This document shows positions 16,377 to 24,672 of a stretch of DNA of 64,000 nt, piece after piece (within the stretch, counting starts at the first letter, position 1; every line of letters begins with the position of its first letter). A program made the translations under genes and the position numbers. The DNA lies in assembly GCF_030817415.1 (NCBI RefSeq), contig NZ_JAUSZI010000002.1:5084001-5148000 (forward strand). The letters are read 5' to 3'. The notes below the pieces were generated by a model. That model saw only the letters and a program-made list of their open reading frames with translations. It searched no databases and was not told the DNA's origin. The stretch is from Streptomyces umbrinus. GTDB taxonomy: Bacteria; Actinomycetota; Actinomycetes; Streptomycetales; Streptomycetaceae.

Positions 16377-17426
16377 ATGCACGTCCCCGACGGTTTCATC
16401 AACGCCCCCGTCTCCGTTGGCGCCGGAGTCGTGGCCGCCGCAGCGGTCGCGGTGAGCCTGCGCGGCGCCCGCCGTGAGCTGGACGAACGCACGGCCCCGC
16501 TCGCGGGTCTCGTCGCCGCCTTCATCTTCGCCGTGCAGATGCTCAACTTCCCGGTCGCGGCCGGGACCAGCGGACATCTGCTCGGAGGCGCGCTGGCCGC
16601 GATACTCGTGGGCCCCTTCACCGGGGTCCTCTGTGTCTCGGTCGTGCTCCTCATGCAGGGCATCCTCTTCGCGGACGGCGGACTCACCGCGCTCGGCGTG
16701 AACATCACGGTCATGGCGGTGGTCACGACGGTGGTGGCGTACACCGTCTTCCGCGGTCTTGTAAAACTCCTGCCCAAGAAGCGTCGATCCATTACCGTCT
16801 CGGCGTTCGTGGCCGCCGTGCTCTCCGTGCCGGCCGCCGCCGCGGCCTTCACTCTCGTCTACGCGATCGGCGGCACCACGGACGTCCCGATCGGGCAGGT
16901 CCTCACCGCCATGGTCGGCGTCCACGTCCTGATCGGCATCGGTGAGGCCGCGATCACCGCGCTCACGGTCGGCGCCGTCATCGCCGTACGACCGGACCTC
17001 GTGTACGGGGCCCGCGGTCTGACCGCGCCGCTGAAGCTGCGCGTCGGCGGGGAGCTGGTGGACACGCCCGCCGCCGAGCCCGTCCCGGTCGCCGCCCGGT
17101 CCCATCGCACGGTGTGGCTGGCGGGTCTCGCCGCCTCCCTCGCCCTCGCGGGCTTCGTCAGCTTCTACGCCTCCGCGAACCCCGACGGCCTGGAGAAGGT
17201 CGCCGCCGACAAGGGCATCGACGCCAAGGCCGAGGACCACGCCGCCGCCGACTCCCCGCTCGCCGACTACGGCATCGAGGGCCTCACCGACTCCCGGATC
17301 TCCGGCGGCCTCGCGGGCGTGATCGGCGTGGGCGTCACCGTCGTCGCGGGCACGGGCGTCTTCTGGGCCGTACGCAAGCGCCGTACGGCCGAGACCTCGC
17401 CCTCGCAGGTAGGGGAATCCGTCTGA
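16377..17426 (+). CDS. cbiM: CbiM-CbiN fusion, S component of cobalt/nickel ECF transporter
   Basis: This is the substrate-capturing membrane protein of an energy-coupling-factor importer for Co2+ or Ni2+. The N-terminus is MHVPDGFIN. His2 and the free N-terminus are metal ligands in this family, which fixes the start at the ATG 16377 (GGAG upstream). About seven membrane helices follow, with LNFPVAAGTSGHLLGG and VGVHVLIGIGEAAIT. The C-terminal 130 residues add a CbiN-like part with two further helices and the loop YASANPDGLEKVA, so M and N are fused. It heads a cbiMN-Q-O operon. Confidence 0.93.
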   Translation: MHVPDGFINAPVSVGAGVVAAAAVAVSLRGARRELDERTAPLAGLVAAFIFAVQMLNFPVAAGTSGHLLGGALAAILVGPFTGVLCVSVVLLMQGILFADGGLTALGVNITVMAVVTTVVAYTVFRGLVKLLPKKRRSITVSAFVAAVLSVPAAAAAFTLVYAIGGTTDVPIGQVLTAMVGVHVLIGIGEAAITALTVGAVIAVRPDLVYGARGLTAPLKLRVGGELVDTPAAEPVPVAARSHRTVWLAGLAASLALAGFVSFYASANPDGLEKVAADKGIDAKAEDHAAADSPLADYGIEGLTDSRISGGLAGVIGVGVTVVAGTGVFWAVRKRRTAETSPSQVGESV

Positions 17427-17427
17427 C

Positions 17428-18189
17428 ATGGGCGCAGGACACGCGCACCGGCTCTACCGGCACGGGCACTCGCCCGTGCACGCCCTGCCGCCGCACACCA
17501 AACTGGCCGCCGTCTTCGCCTTCGTGCTGGTCGTCGTGTCGACCCCGCGCGAGGCGATGTGGGCGTTCGGGCTGTACGCGCTGCTGCTGGGAGCAGTGGC
17601 GTACGCGGCCCGCGTCCCGGCCGGCTTTCTGCTGAAGCGGCTGCTGATCGAGGTGCCGTTCGTGGCGTTCGCGGTGCTGATGCCGTTCGTGGCGCAGGGC
17701 GAGCGTGTGGAGGTACTCGGCCTCTCGTTGAGCGTGAACGGTCTGTGGGGCGCCTGGAACGTACTGGCCAAGGGCACGCTCGGCGTCGCCGCGTCCGTGC
17801 TGCTCGCCTCGACGACCGAACTGCGCGAACTGCTGCTGGGGCTCCAGCGGTTGAAGCTCCCGCCGCTCCTCGTACAGATCGCGTCCTTCATGATCCGTTA
17901 CGGGGACGTCATCGCGGACGAGATGCGGCGCATGAAGATCGCGCGGGAGTCGCGCGGCTTCGAGGCCCGCGGTGTCCGGTCCTGGGGCGTCCTCGCCAAG
18001 TCCGCGGGCGCGCTCTTCATCCGCTCGTACGAACGCGGGGAGCGGGTGCATCTCGCCATGGTCAGCCGGGGGTACGCCGGTTCGATGCCGGTCATCGACG
18101 AGGTGACCGCGTCCCGGGCGCAGTGGTCGTACGCGCTCGCCCTGCCGTCCGCCGCCCTCGTCGTGTGTCTGTTGGGATGGACTCTGTGA
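17428..18189 (+). CDS. cbiQ: CbiQ, ECF transporter transmembrane (T) component
   Basis: The 253-residue T component couples the S component to the ATPase. It has five to six hydrophobic segments and the two Ala-Arg-Gly coupling-helix signatures, MKIARESRGFEARG and HLAMVSRGYAGSMP, that dock on the ATPase. It begins two bases after the cbiM stop and overlaps cbiO by 13 bp, so the three genes form one transcription unit. Confidence 0.93.
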   Translation: MGAGHAHRLYRHGHSPVHALPPHTKLAAVFAFVLVVVSTPREAMWAFGLYALLLGAVAYAARVPAGFLLKRLLIEVPFVAFAVLMPFVAQGERVEVLGLSLSVNGLWGAWNVLAKGTLGVAASVLLASTTELRELLLGLQRLKLPPLLVQIASFMIRYGDVIADEMRRMKIARESRGFEARGVRSWGVLAKSAGALFIRSYERGERVHLAMVSRGYAGSMPVIDEVTASRAQWSYALALPSAALVVCLLGWTL

Positions 18190-18947
18190 CCGCTGCTACT
18201 GCCCCCTCCCTGGAAGTCTCCGGGCTCGCCTTCGCGTACCCCGACGGGCATCAGGCTCTGTTCGGCGTCGACTTCACCGTCGGCCGCGGTGAGCGCGTGG
18301 CGCTGCTCGGGCCGAACGGCGCCGGCAAGACGACCCTCGTACTGCACCTCAACGGCATCCTGACCGGCGGCGCCGGGACCGTGACGGTCGCCGGGCTGCC
18401 CGTAGGCCGGAAGCACATGGCGGAGATCCGGCGGAAGGTCGGCATCGTCTTCCAGGACCCGGACGACCAGCTGTTCATGCCGAGCGTGCGTGAGGACGTG
18501 GCTTTCGGGCCCGCGGCCGCCGGGCTCAAGGGTCCCGAGCTGGAGGCGCGGGTGCGCACGGCGCTGGAGCGGGTCGGGATGGAGGCCTTCGCCGACCGCC
18601 CGCCGCACCACCTCTCCTTCGGGCAGCGGCGCCGGGTGGCGGTCGCGACCGTCCTCGCGATGGAGCCGGAGATCCTGGTCCTCGACGAGCCGTCGTCCAA
18701 CCTCGACCCCGCCTCGCGGCGCGAACTCGCCGACATCCTGCGGTCGTTGGACGTGACCGTGCTCATGGTCACGCACGATCTGCCGTACGCCCTCGAACTG
18801 TGCCCGCGTGCCCTGATCCTCAGCGACGGCGTGATCGCGGCGGACGGCAGGACCGGCGAGTTGCTGTCGGACGACGGACTGATGCGGGAGCACCGCCTGG
18901 AGTTGCCGTTCGGCTTCGACCCGCGCTCCGTGACCATGGGCGCGTGA
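18177..18947 (+). CDS. cbiO: CbiO, ECF transporter ATPase
   Basis: The 256-residue ABC ATPase powers metal uptake. Walker A is LLGPNGAGKTTL, the Q-loop is VFQDPDDQLF, the signature is LSFGQRRRVAVA (LSFGQ instead of LSGGQ, frequent in this family), Walker B is ILVLDEPSSNLDP, and the switch His is in MVTHDLPYA. The ATG at 18177 overlaps the cbiQ end; a GTG at 18186 is an alternative. It is followed after 10 bp by ohrR, which may be partly read through. Confidence 0.93.
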   Translation: MDSVTAATAPSLEVSGLAFAYPDGHQALFGVDFTVGRGERVALLGPNGAGKTTLVLHLNGILTGGAGTVTVAGLPVGRKHMAEIRRKVGIVFQDPDDQLFMPSVREDVAFGPAAAGLKGPELEARVRTALERVGMEAFADRPPHHLSFGQRRRVAVATVLAMEPEILVLDEPSSNLDPASRRELADILRSLDVTVLMVTHDLPYALELCPRALILSDGVIAADGRTGELLSDDGLMREHRLELPFGFDPRSVTMGA

Positions 18948-18957
18948 CAATGGGCGC

Positions 18958-19476
18958 GTGACGAACGAAGAGGGTCCGACGGCGGATTCGCCCGACGAGA
19001 GTCCAGCCGCGGGTTCGCCCGACGAGTGCGCGCCGGCCGGTTCGCTGCTGCTCGACGACCAGTTGTGCTTCGCGCTGTACGCGGCTCAGCGTGCCGTGAC
19101 CGGCGCGTACCGTCCGCTGCTCGAAGCGCTCGGGCTCACCTATCCGCAGTACCTGGTCATGCTCGTCCTCTGGGAGCGCGGGAAGCTCACCGTCAAGGAG
19201 CTTGCCGGGACCCTGCGGCTCGACTACGGGACCATGTCGCCGCTGCTCAAACGCCTGGAGTCGGCCGGTCTTGTCCGCCGGGAGCGTTCCGCGCTGGACG
19301 AGCGGTCGGTGCTGGTCGCGGTCACCGGGCGGGGCGAGGAGCTGCGGGAGCGCGCGGAGTGCGTGCCGTCGGCGCTGCTGGCCGGGACGCGGCTGACGGC
19401 GGACGAGGTGGCGCGGCTGCGCGCGGACCTCCGGCGGCTGACCTCGATGTTACCGGCGGTTTCTACCCCCAAGTAA
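18958..19476 (+). CDS. ohrR: OhrR, organic-peroxide-sensing MarR repressor
   Basis: A MarR-family repressor inactivated by organic hydroperoxides through one reactive Cys. That Cys is C37 in LLLDDQLCFALYAAQRAVTG, matching OhrR. The winged helix contains LTYPQYLVMLVLWERG and LRLDYGTMSPLLKRLESAGL. The first 28 residues are a disordered Pro/Ser/Asp/Glu-rich extension. The 172-residue product starts at a GTG. The gene contains a TTA Leu codon in frame at 19450-19452, so full translation depends on the bldA tRNA. Its target ohr lies 102 bp downstream. Confidence 0.92.
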   Translation: MTNEEGPTADSPDESPAAGSPDECAPAGSLLLDDQLCFALYAAQRAVTGAYRPLLEALGLTYPQYLVMLVLWERGKLTVKELAGTLRLDYGTMSPLLKRLESAGLVRRERSALDERSVLVAVTGRGEELRERAECVPSALLAGTRLTADEVARLRADLRRLTSMLPAVSTPK

Positions 19477-19519
19477 TAAGTGGCCGGAATCGATGGATAC
19501 ATTGTGTGCGATGTGTTTG

Positions 19520-19541
19520 TGCACTCTGTTTCTGCACTCTG
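19520..19541. repeat. Direct repeat TGCACTCTG x2 in the ohrR-ohr spacer
   Basis: TGCACTCTG occurs at 19520-19528 and 19533-19541. Just upstream, ACAT (19499-19502) and ATGT (19511-19514) form a small inverted repeat. These sit where an OhrR operator for ohr is expected. The exact operator cannot be assigned from sequence alone. Confidence 0.35.
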
Positions 19542-19578
19542 ATTCCGCGTTCTCGCGTGCCTGGGGGTGAGGCGATCC

Positions 19579-20028
19579 ATGACCGACGCCGCTGTTGACC
19601 TCGACAGCCGTCCCACGAAGATCATGTACGTGGCCGAGGCCACCGCACACGGGGGCCGCGAAGGGTATGTGACCAGCCAGGACGGCCAGCTGGAGCTGAA
19701 GGTCGCGATGCCTCCGGCGCTTGGCGGCGACGGTGACGGCACCAACCCGGAGCAGTTGTTCGCGGCCGGCTTCAGCTCCTGCTTCCACAACGCGCTGGTC
19801 CTGGTCGGCCGCCGCGAGGGCTTCGACCTGTCCGGTTCCACGGTCGCGGCGAAGGTCGGGATCGGCCCCAACAAGCAACGCGGGTACGGCCTCGCGGTCG
19901 CCCTGAGCGTCTCGCTGCCCGTCCTCGACCAGGACGTCGCGTCCAAGCTCGTGGACGCCGCCCACCAGGTCTGCCCGTACTCGAACGCGACACGCGGCAA
20001 CATCGAGGTCACGATTCTGTTGGGCTGA
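19579..20028 (+). CDS. ohr: Organic hydroperoxide resistance protein Ohr (OsmC family)
   Basis: Ohr is a thiol peroxidase reducing fatty-acid and other organic hydroperoxides, using lipoylated proteins as reductant. The 149-residue product shows both catalytic Cys residues, FAAGFSSCFHNAL and HQVCPYSNATRGN, and the N-terminal TATAHGGREG-like strand (EATAHGGREGYVTSQDG). The ATG at 19579 follows GGTGAGG; an in-frame ATG at 19567 is less well placed. It is paired with ohrR. Confidence 0.95.
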   Translation: MTDAAVDLDSRPTKIMYVAEATAHGGREGYVTSQDGQLELKVAMPPALGGDGDGTNPEQLFAAGFSSCFHNALVLVGRREGFDLSGSTVAAKVGIGPNKQRGYGLAVALSVSLPVLDQDVASKLVDAAHQVCPYSNATRGNIEVTILLG

Positions 20029-20103
20029 CGCGGCACCGGAATCGCGGGCAGTGTGTGGGTGTTGCATCCACTGGCTGTGGAGCGAACGGAACGGAGCACG
20101 GAC

Positions 20104-21270
20104 GTGGACGTGAACGGCACTGTGGCCGAGGGCTTCGAGCCGGTCAGGGAAGCGTTCGTACGGAACTTCGAGGTGCTCGGGGACCGGGGTGCGGCCGTCG
20201 CCGTGTACCGGGACGGGCGCCTGGTCGTGGACCTGTGGGCCGGCACGAAGGACGTCGACGGTACGGCGGACTCGGCGCCCTGGGAGCGCGGCACCGCCCA
20301 GATCGTGCGCTCGGCCACCAAGGGCGTCGCCGCGGCCGCGCTCCTTCTGCTGCACCAGCGCGGGCTGCTGGACCTGGACGCTCCCGTGGGCGAGTACTGG
20401 CCCGAGTTCAAGGCGGTGGGCAAGGAGCGGGTGCTCGTACGGCACGTGCTGTCGCACCGGGCCGGACTGCCCGTCCTGGACCGGCCGCTGACCCCCGAGG
20501 AGGCGCTGGACCCCCTCCGCGGTGCCGAGGCGGTCGCACGCCAGGCCCTCGTGTGGGAGCCGGGCACCGATCACGGCTACCACGCGCTGACGTACGGCTG
20601 GCTGCTCGGCGAACTGGTGCGGCGCGTCACCGGCCGCGGTGTCGGGGACTGGATCGCCGAGGAGATCGCCGGGCCGGTGGGCGCGGATCTGTGGGTCGGG
20701 CTGCCCGCCGCGGAGGCGGGCCGGGTGGGTCGGGCCGGCCGGGTCGAGGCGCCGGGGAACGCCGGGGGGCTGCGGTCGCGTCCGAAGCGGTCGGTTGCCG
20801 AGGCGTACGACGATCCGGCCTCCCTGACGCGTCGGGCCTTCGCCGCGATCACTCCGTTTCCCGACCAGAACGACCCGGCGTACCGGGCGGCGGCGCTTCC
20901 CGCGACGAACGGGATCGCTACGGCGGAGGGGCTGGCCCGCTTCTACGCGTCCCTGGTGGGTGAAGTGGGCGGCGGGCCGCGGCTGTTCACTCCCCGGACG
21001 CTGGCGGCGGCCCGGGCCGAGGAGTCCGCGGGGCTGGACCGGATCCTGGTGATCAACACCCGCTTCGGCCTCGGCTACATGCTCCATGGCTCGGCCTCGC
21101 CCTTCCTGGACGCCGGTTCCTTCGGCCACCCGGGCCGCGGCGGCTCCCTCGGCTTCGCCGACCCCGAGTCGGGCATCGCCTTCGGCTACGTCACGAACGG
21201 CTTCAGCAAGACGGTGACGGCGGATGCGCGGGCGCAGGCGCTGGTACGAGGCCTCAGGGCCTCGCTGTAG
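20104..21270 (+). CDS. EstB/beta-lactamase-type serine hydrolase
   Basis: The 388-residue protein has the serine beta-lactamase-like/EstB esterase fold. The nucleophile is in RSATKGVAAA (SxxK, Ser70/Lys73). Other parts are the JRHVLSHRAGLP-type segment (VRHVLSHRAGLP), HGYHALTYGWLLGELVRRVTG with the second-motif Tyr, and a late GHPGRGGSLGFAD in place of KTG. No signal peptide is seen, so it is probably cytoplasmic and an esterase rather than a resistance enzyme. The GTG at 20104 follows GGAG; a start at 20053 would add 17 residues. The substrate is unknown. Confidence 0.85.
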   Translation: MDVNGTVAEGFEPVREAFVRNFEVLGDRGAAVAVYRDGRLVVDLWAGTKDVDGTADSAPWERGTAQIVRSATKGVAAAALLLLHQRGLLDLDAPVGEYWPEFKAVGKERVLVRHVLSHRAGLPVLDRPLTPEEALDPLRGAEAVARQALVWEPGTDHGYHALTYGWLLGELVRRVTGRGVGDWIAEEIAGPVGADLWVGLPAAEAGRVGRAGRVEAPGNAGGLRSRPKRSVAEAYDDPASLTRRAFAAITPFPDQNDPAYRAAALPATNGIATAEGLARFYASLVGEVGGGPRLFTPRTLAAARAEESAGLDRILVINTRFGLGYMLHGSASPFLDAGSFGHPGRGGSLGFADPESGIAFGYVTNGFSKTVTADARAQALVRGLRASL

Positions 21271-21534
21271 GGGGTGCCACTGGCGGTCCGGTGTTGTCTG
21301 CGGGCCGCATTGGGCTGGTCGCGCAGTTCCCCGCGCCCCTGGGTGAGCGGGGGCTCATGTTGTGGATTCGCTGTCGGCCGGGTTGGGCTTGGCGCGCAGT
21401 TCCCCGCGCCCCTGAAAGACTCGGGGCGTAGCCCCGCCTTTAGGGGCGCGGGGAACTGCGCGGTCAACCCCCGCCGGCCCGCGGCCAACCCACGACGCCA
21501 GACACCCACCCCCACCGGGGCCCGGGCCGCAGGT
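21271..21534. other. Intergenic region with two copies of the dispersed palindrome
   Basis: No gene is seen. It contains a half-copy of the GCGCAGTTCCCCGCGCCCCT element (21321-21340) and one complete hairpin copy (21394-21461). It lies between convergent genes and probably terminates both. Confidence 0.6.
21394..21461. repeat. Dispersed palindrome, copy D (20-bp perfect arms)
   Basis: GCGCAGTTCCCCGCGCCCCT (21394-21413) and AGGGGCGCGGGGAACTGCGC (21442-21461) are exactly complementary. Inside the 28-base loop a smaller CGGGGC-GTA-GCCCCG stem can form. It is the longest and best preserved copy in the window. Confidence 0.8.
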
Positions 21535-22380
21535 TCACGCGGCGTGGAGCATCAGGCCGATGCCCACCACCAGGAGGCCCGCCGCGGCGATGCGTGGTGC
21601 GCCGAACCGTTCCTTGAAGAAGACCGCTCCTATGGCCGCGCCGACGATGATGGACGACTCCCTGAGCGCCGCGATCGGCGCCAGTTCCGCCTTCGTCTGG
21701 GCCCAGAGGACCAGGCCGTAGGCGGCGACCGAGAGGGCGGCGCCCAGGAGGCCGACGGCTGCGAAGGGGCGTAGGACGGTGAGCAGGTCGCCGCGCCAGC
21801 GGTACAGGGCGTATGCCGGGACCGCCACGCCCTCCACGGCCATCAGCCAGGCGATGTAGGAGAGGGAGGAGCCGGAGGCGCGTACGCCGAGGCCGTCGAC
21901 GACCGTGTACGCGGCGATCGACAGGCCCGTCGCCAGCGCGGCGCCGATCGCGGCCCAGTTGGGCCGGCGTCCCCGCAGGCCCCACAGCGCGACGCCGGTC
22001 AGCCCGGCGCAGGACACCGCGATGCCCGCCGACGCCCACCCGTCGGGGACCTCGTGGGCGAAGACGGCGGCCAGCGCGGTCACGACCAGCGGGGCGGTGC
22101 CTCGCGCGATCGGGTACGCCTGGCCGAAGTCGCCGAGCCGGAAGGACTTCATCAGCAGCACGTAGTACACGACGTGGATGACCGCCGAGGCGATCAGATA
22201 CGGCCACGCCCCCGCCGCCGGGAACGGCACGAACGGCACCATCGCCAGCCCGATCAGCATCCCGCCGCCCGCGATCAGCGTGAACCCGACCAGCTTGTCG
22301 GTGATCTGGTGGGCGATGGCGTTCCAGCTCGCGTGTGTGACCGCGGCGAGCAGGACGGCGGCGGTGACCAGCGGGGTCAC
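21535..22380 (-). CDS. EamA/DMT-superfamily permease
   Basis: The 281-residue inner-membrane protein has ten predicted helices in two homologous halves, typical of the drug/metabolite transporter family. Segments such as WNAIAHQITDKLVGFTL, SFRLGDFGQAYPIARGTAPL and LAPIAALRESSIIVGAAIGA contain the usual repeats. The substrate is unknown. The GTG at 22380 overlaps the stop of the YbaK gene (GTGA), so the two are coupled. It converges with the serine hydrolase gene across a strong hairpin. Confidence 0.88.
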   Translation of the reverse strand: MTPLVTAAVLLAAVTHASWNAIAHQITDKLVGFTLIAGGGMLIGLAMVPFVPFPAAGAWPYLIASAVIHVVYYVLLMKSFRLGDFGQAYPIARGTAPLVVTALAAVFAHEVPDGWASAGIAVSCAGLTGVALWGLRGRRPNWAAIGAALATGLSIAAYTVVDGLGVRASGSSLSYIAWLMAVEGVAVPAYALYRWRGDLLTVLRPFAAVGLLGAALSVAAYGLVLWAQTKAELAPIAALRESSIIVGAAIGAVFFKERFGAPRIAAAGLLVVGIGLMLHAA

Positions 22381-22883
22381 GCGGTCTGCTCGCGGACGTC
22401 CACCAGGGTGCCGCCCGCGTGGGCGATCAGGGTCTTCGGGTCCATGGGGAACACGGTGTGCGGGGTGCCGGCGGCGGCCCACACCGTGTCGTGGTCCAGC
22501 AGCGAGCGGTCCGCCAGGACACGGGTCCTGGTCCGGTGTCCGAAGGGCGGCACGCCACCGATCGCGTACCCCGTGGTCTCCCTGACCAGCTCCGCCCTGG
22601 CCCGGGTGACCTTCTCGGCGCCCAGCTCCCGGCGGACGAGTTCGAGGTCGACCCGGGACGCGCCGTCCATCAGCACCAGCACCGGCACGCCGTCCGCCGC
22701 GAAGATCAGCGACTTGCAGATCTGGCTCAGCTCGCACCCGATCGCCTCGGCGGCCTCGACGGCGGTACGGGCGCCGTCCGGGAAGCGGCGGATCCGCGGG
22801 TGCAGATCGTCGAGACCCAGCTCGCTCAGGGCTTCGGCGAAACGGGGGTGTGCTCCGGACTCTTCAGCTGCGCTCGTCGTCAT
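22377..22883 (-). CDS. YbaK/ProX-like aminoacyl-tRNA deacylase
   Basis: This is a trans-editing domain protein that hydrolyses mischarged aminoacyl-tRNA such as Cys-tRNA(Pro). The 168-residue product contains ELSQICKSLIFAADG, VTRARAELVRETTGYAIGG and PPFGHRTRTRVLADRSLL, with the conserved Lys and the GxxPFG turn of the family. The ATG at 22883 has no ribosome site, but TAGCGT lies 7 bases before it, suggesting a leaderless transcript. Confidence 0.9.
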   Translation of the reverse strand: MTTSAAEESGAHPRFAEALSELGLDDLHPRIRRFPDGARTAVEAAEAIGCELSQICKSLIFAADGVPVLVLMDGASRVDLELVRRELGAEKVTRARAELVRETTGYAIGGVPPFGHRTRTRVLADRSLLDHDTVWAAAGTPHTVFPMDPKTLIAHAGGTLVDVREQTA

Positions 22884-22890
22884 GCACGGC

Positions 22891-22896
22891 ACGCTA
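22891..22896 (-). promoter_or_regulatory. -10-like TAGCGT, leaderless start of ybaK-type gene
   Basis: TAGCGT on the minus strand lies 7 bases before the ATG at 22883. The same hexamer and spacing precede the cysteine hydrolase gene at 24448. Confidence 0.5.
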
Positions 22897-23082
22897 GCGG
22901 TGGGTGTACGGGACACGCGAACGAGTTCCACGGCGGCGCACTCCCCGGCCGGGGCGCACACCTGAAAGCCCCGCGTTCACGTCACCCGTCCCGCTCTGCC
23001 GCCGTGCCGTCGGGCGCCGCGACGGCGACGATGGAACCGCCGTGTGCGAGGAAGCGCCGTGCGTGAAGGAGAGGCCTCCCCC

Positions 23083-23871
23083 ATGTCCCGCTGTGCGTTC
23101 GACAACAGCGCCGACCAGGCCCAGGGCCGCTTCCACGCGCTGGAGTCCTCCTACGACCCGTTCTCCCGTCGCCAGGTGGAGCTGACCGGGATCGCCCGGG
23201 GCCGGCGGTGCCTGGAGGTCGGCGGAGGGGGCGGCTCGCTGGGCGACTGGCTCGGCGAACAGGTCGGCCCGGACGGCGAGGTCACCATCACGGACCTCGA
23301 CCTGCGGTGGGCGGAGTCCCGCCCCCGGCCGTCGCACGTACGCCTCCTGCGGCACGACGTCGTCCAGGACCCGCTGCCCGCCGACGGCTACGACCTGGTG
23401 CACGCCCGGCTGGTGCTGCAGCACCTGCCGGAGCGGCTGGACGTTCTGGCGCGGCTCGCGGGGGCGCTGCGACCCGGCGGGTGGCTGGTGCTGGAGGAGT
23501 TCGACATCAGCTGGACCCCCGTGCCGGCCGCCCCCGACGAGGAGGCGGCCACCCTCTTCGAACGCGTCCACACCGCCCTGCGGGTCCAGTTGGAGAAGGC
23601 GGGCCTCGACCCCGTGTGGGGCCGCCGGGTACCCGGCGCGATGCTGGGTGCCGGTCTCGCGGACGTCACGGCGACGGCGTACGCGGAGTCGTGGGCGGGT
23701 GGCGGTACACGCATCGGCCTGCACCGGGTCAACGCGCAGCAGATGGCCGACCGGCTGCGGGCGGAGGGGCTCACGGACGGCGAACTGGACCGCTTCCAGG
23801 CCCTGTTGGCGGACCCGGCGTTCGTGGTCAACTCCTTGCCGCTCGTCAGCACGCGGGGCCGCCGCCCTTAG
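23083..23871 (+). CDS. SAM-dependent class I methyltransferase
   Basis: The 262-residue protein has a Rossmann-type SAM site CLEVGGGGGSLGDWLGEQV, the acidic end of strand 2 (ITDLDLRWAE), motif II DLVHARLVLQHLPERLDVL and LRPGGWLVLEEFD. This is the layout of small-molecule O/C-methyltransferases. The ATG at 23083 follows GGAGAGG. No neighbouring biosynthetic gene reveals the substrate. Confidence 0.88.
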   Translation: MSRCAFDNSADQAQGRFHALESSYDPFSRRQVELTGIARGRRCLEVGGGGGSLGDWLGEQVGPDGEVTITDLDLRWAESRPRPSHVRLLRHDVVQDPLPADGYDLVHARLVLQHLPERLDVLARLAGALRPGGWLVLEEFDISWTPVPAAPDEEAATLFERVHTALRVQLEKAGLDPVWGRRVPGAMLGAGLADVTATAYAESWAGGGTRIGLHRVNAQQMADRLRAEGLTDGELDRFQALLADPAFVVNSLPLVSTRGRRP

Positions 23872-23893
23872 GGATTGTCGGACAGGCCCTGCC

Positions 23894-24448
23894 TCAGTCG
23901 CTGAACGTCACATCCTTCGTCTCCACCACCCCGGCCTTGCGCTCCGGTGCCGACTGCTCCTGCCAGTACAGGTTCGTGTGCGCGATGACCTGCTCGGGCG
24001 GCGGGGCACCCCACTGGCTCAGGTCCTCCGTCGTGTGGGCGTCGCCGACGAGTGTCACGTCGTAGCCCCGTACGAACGCGCCGTGGATCGTGGAGCGGAT
24101 GCAGGCGTCCGTCTGGGCGCCGGTGACCACCAGGTGTCCGACGCCGGCTCCGGCCAGTACGTCCTCCAGGTCGGTGCCCTCGAAGGAGTCGCCGTACGTC
24201 TTGTGCACCAGTGGTTCCGATTCCCGGCGGGGCAGCTCGGCGACGAACTCCCAGTCCTCGCTGCCCTTCTCCAGGCCCTCGTCGGAGTGCTGGACCCAGA
24301 CGACCGGGGCGCCCTGGGCGCGTGCCGTGTCGACGAGGGCGGCGATGTTCGCGACCACCGTGTCGCGCTGGTGGGCGCCGGCCACGACGCCCTTCTGGAC
24401 GTCGATCACCATCAGAGCCGTACGGGGTCGTTCGGAGAGAGTCGTCAT
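23894..24448 (-). CDS. Isochorismatase-like cysteine hydrolase
   Basis: The 184-residue protein shows the family triad: Asp in ALMVIDVQKGVV, Lys in LVHKTYGDSFEGT and Cys in VTGAQTDACIRSTIHGAF, with the cis-peptide region before it. Members hydrolyse amides or enol ethers (nicotinamidase, isochorismatase). The specific substrate is not evident. The start at 24448 is preceded by TAGCGT at 7 bases and lacks a ribosome site, implying leaderless translation. It converges with the methyltransferase gene. Confidence 0.9.
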   Translation of the reverse strand: MTTLSERPRTALMVIDVQKGVVAGAHQRDTVVANIAALVDTARAQGAPVVWVQHSDEGLEKGSEDWEFVAELPRRESEPLVHKTYGDSFEGTDLEDVLAGAGVGHLVVTGAQTDACIRSTIHGAFVRGYDVTLVGDAHTTEDLSQWGAPPPEQVIAHTNLYWQEQSAPERKAGVVETKDVTFSD

Positions 24449-24455
24449 GCCCCCA

Positions 24456-24461
24456 ACGCTA
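24456..24461 (-). promoter_or_regulatory. -10-like TAGCGT, leaderless start of cysteine hydrolase
   Basis: Minus-strand TAGCGT, 7 bases before the ATG at 24448; identical to the element before the YbaK-like gene. Confidence 0.5.
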
Positions 24462-24521
24462 GACCGCACCACTGACAACCGCCCCGGCCCGGCGTACCGC
24501 GCACACCCGCGGCACACATGA

Positions 24522-24563
24522 AGCCGGTGAGGGCCGCCCGTCCCCACGGAGCCCTCACCGGCT
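24522..24563. terminator. 13-bp perfect hairpin downstream of MMPL gene
   Basis: AGCCGGTGAGGGC (24522-24534) pairs with GCCCTCACCGGCT (24551-24563), loop 16 bases. It follows the leftward MMPL gene and precedes the cysteine hydrolase promoter. Confidence 0.7.
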
Positions 24564-24672
24564 GGTCCTTCACGGGAGCCGGCACGTCACCTGCGCGTCA
24601 GCCACACATGTCAGCCGCACATCGGTCGCGTACCGGATCCCGGTTCCTGAGGCGCGTACCGCCTCCCGGTTC

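Noticed and set aside
20104..21270. A true beta-lactamase resistance gene
   Set aside because: No signal peptide, and the motifs fit EstB-type esterases better.
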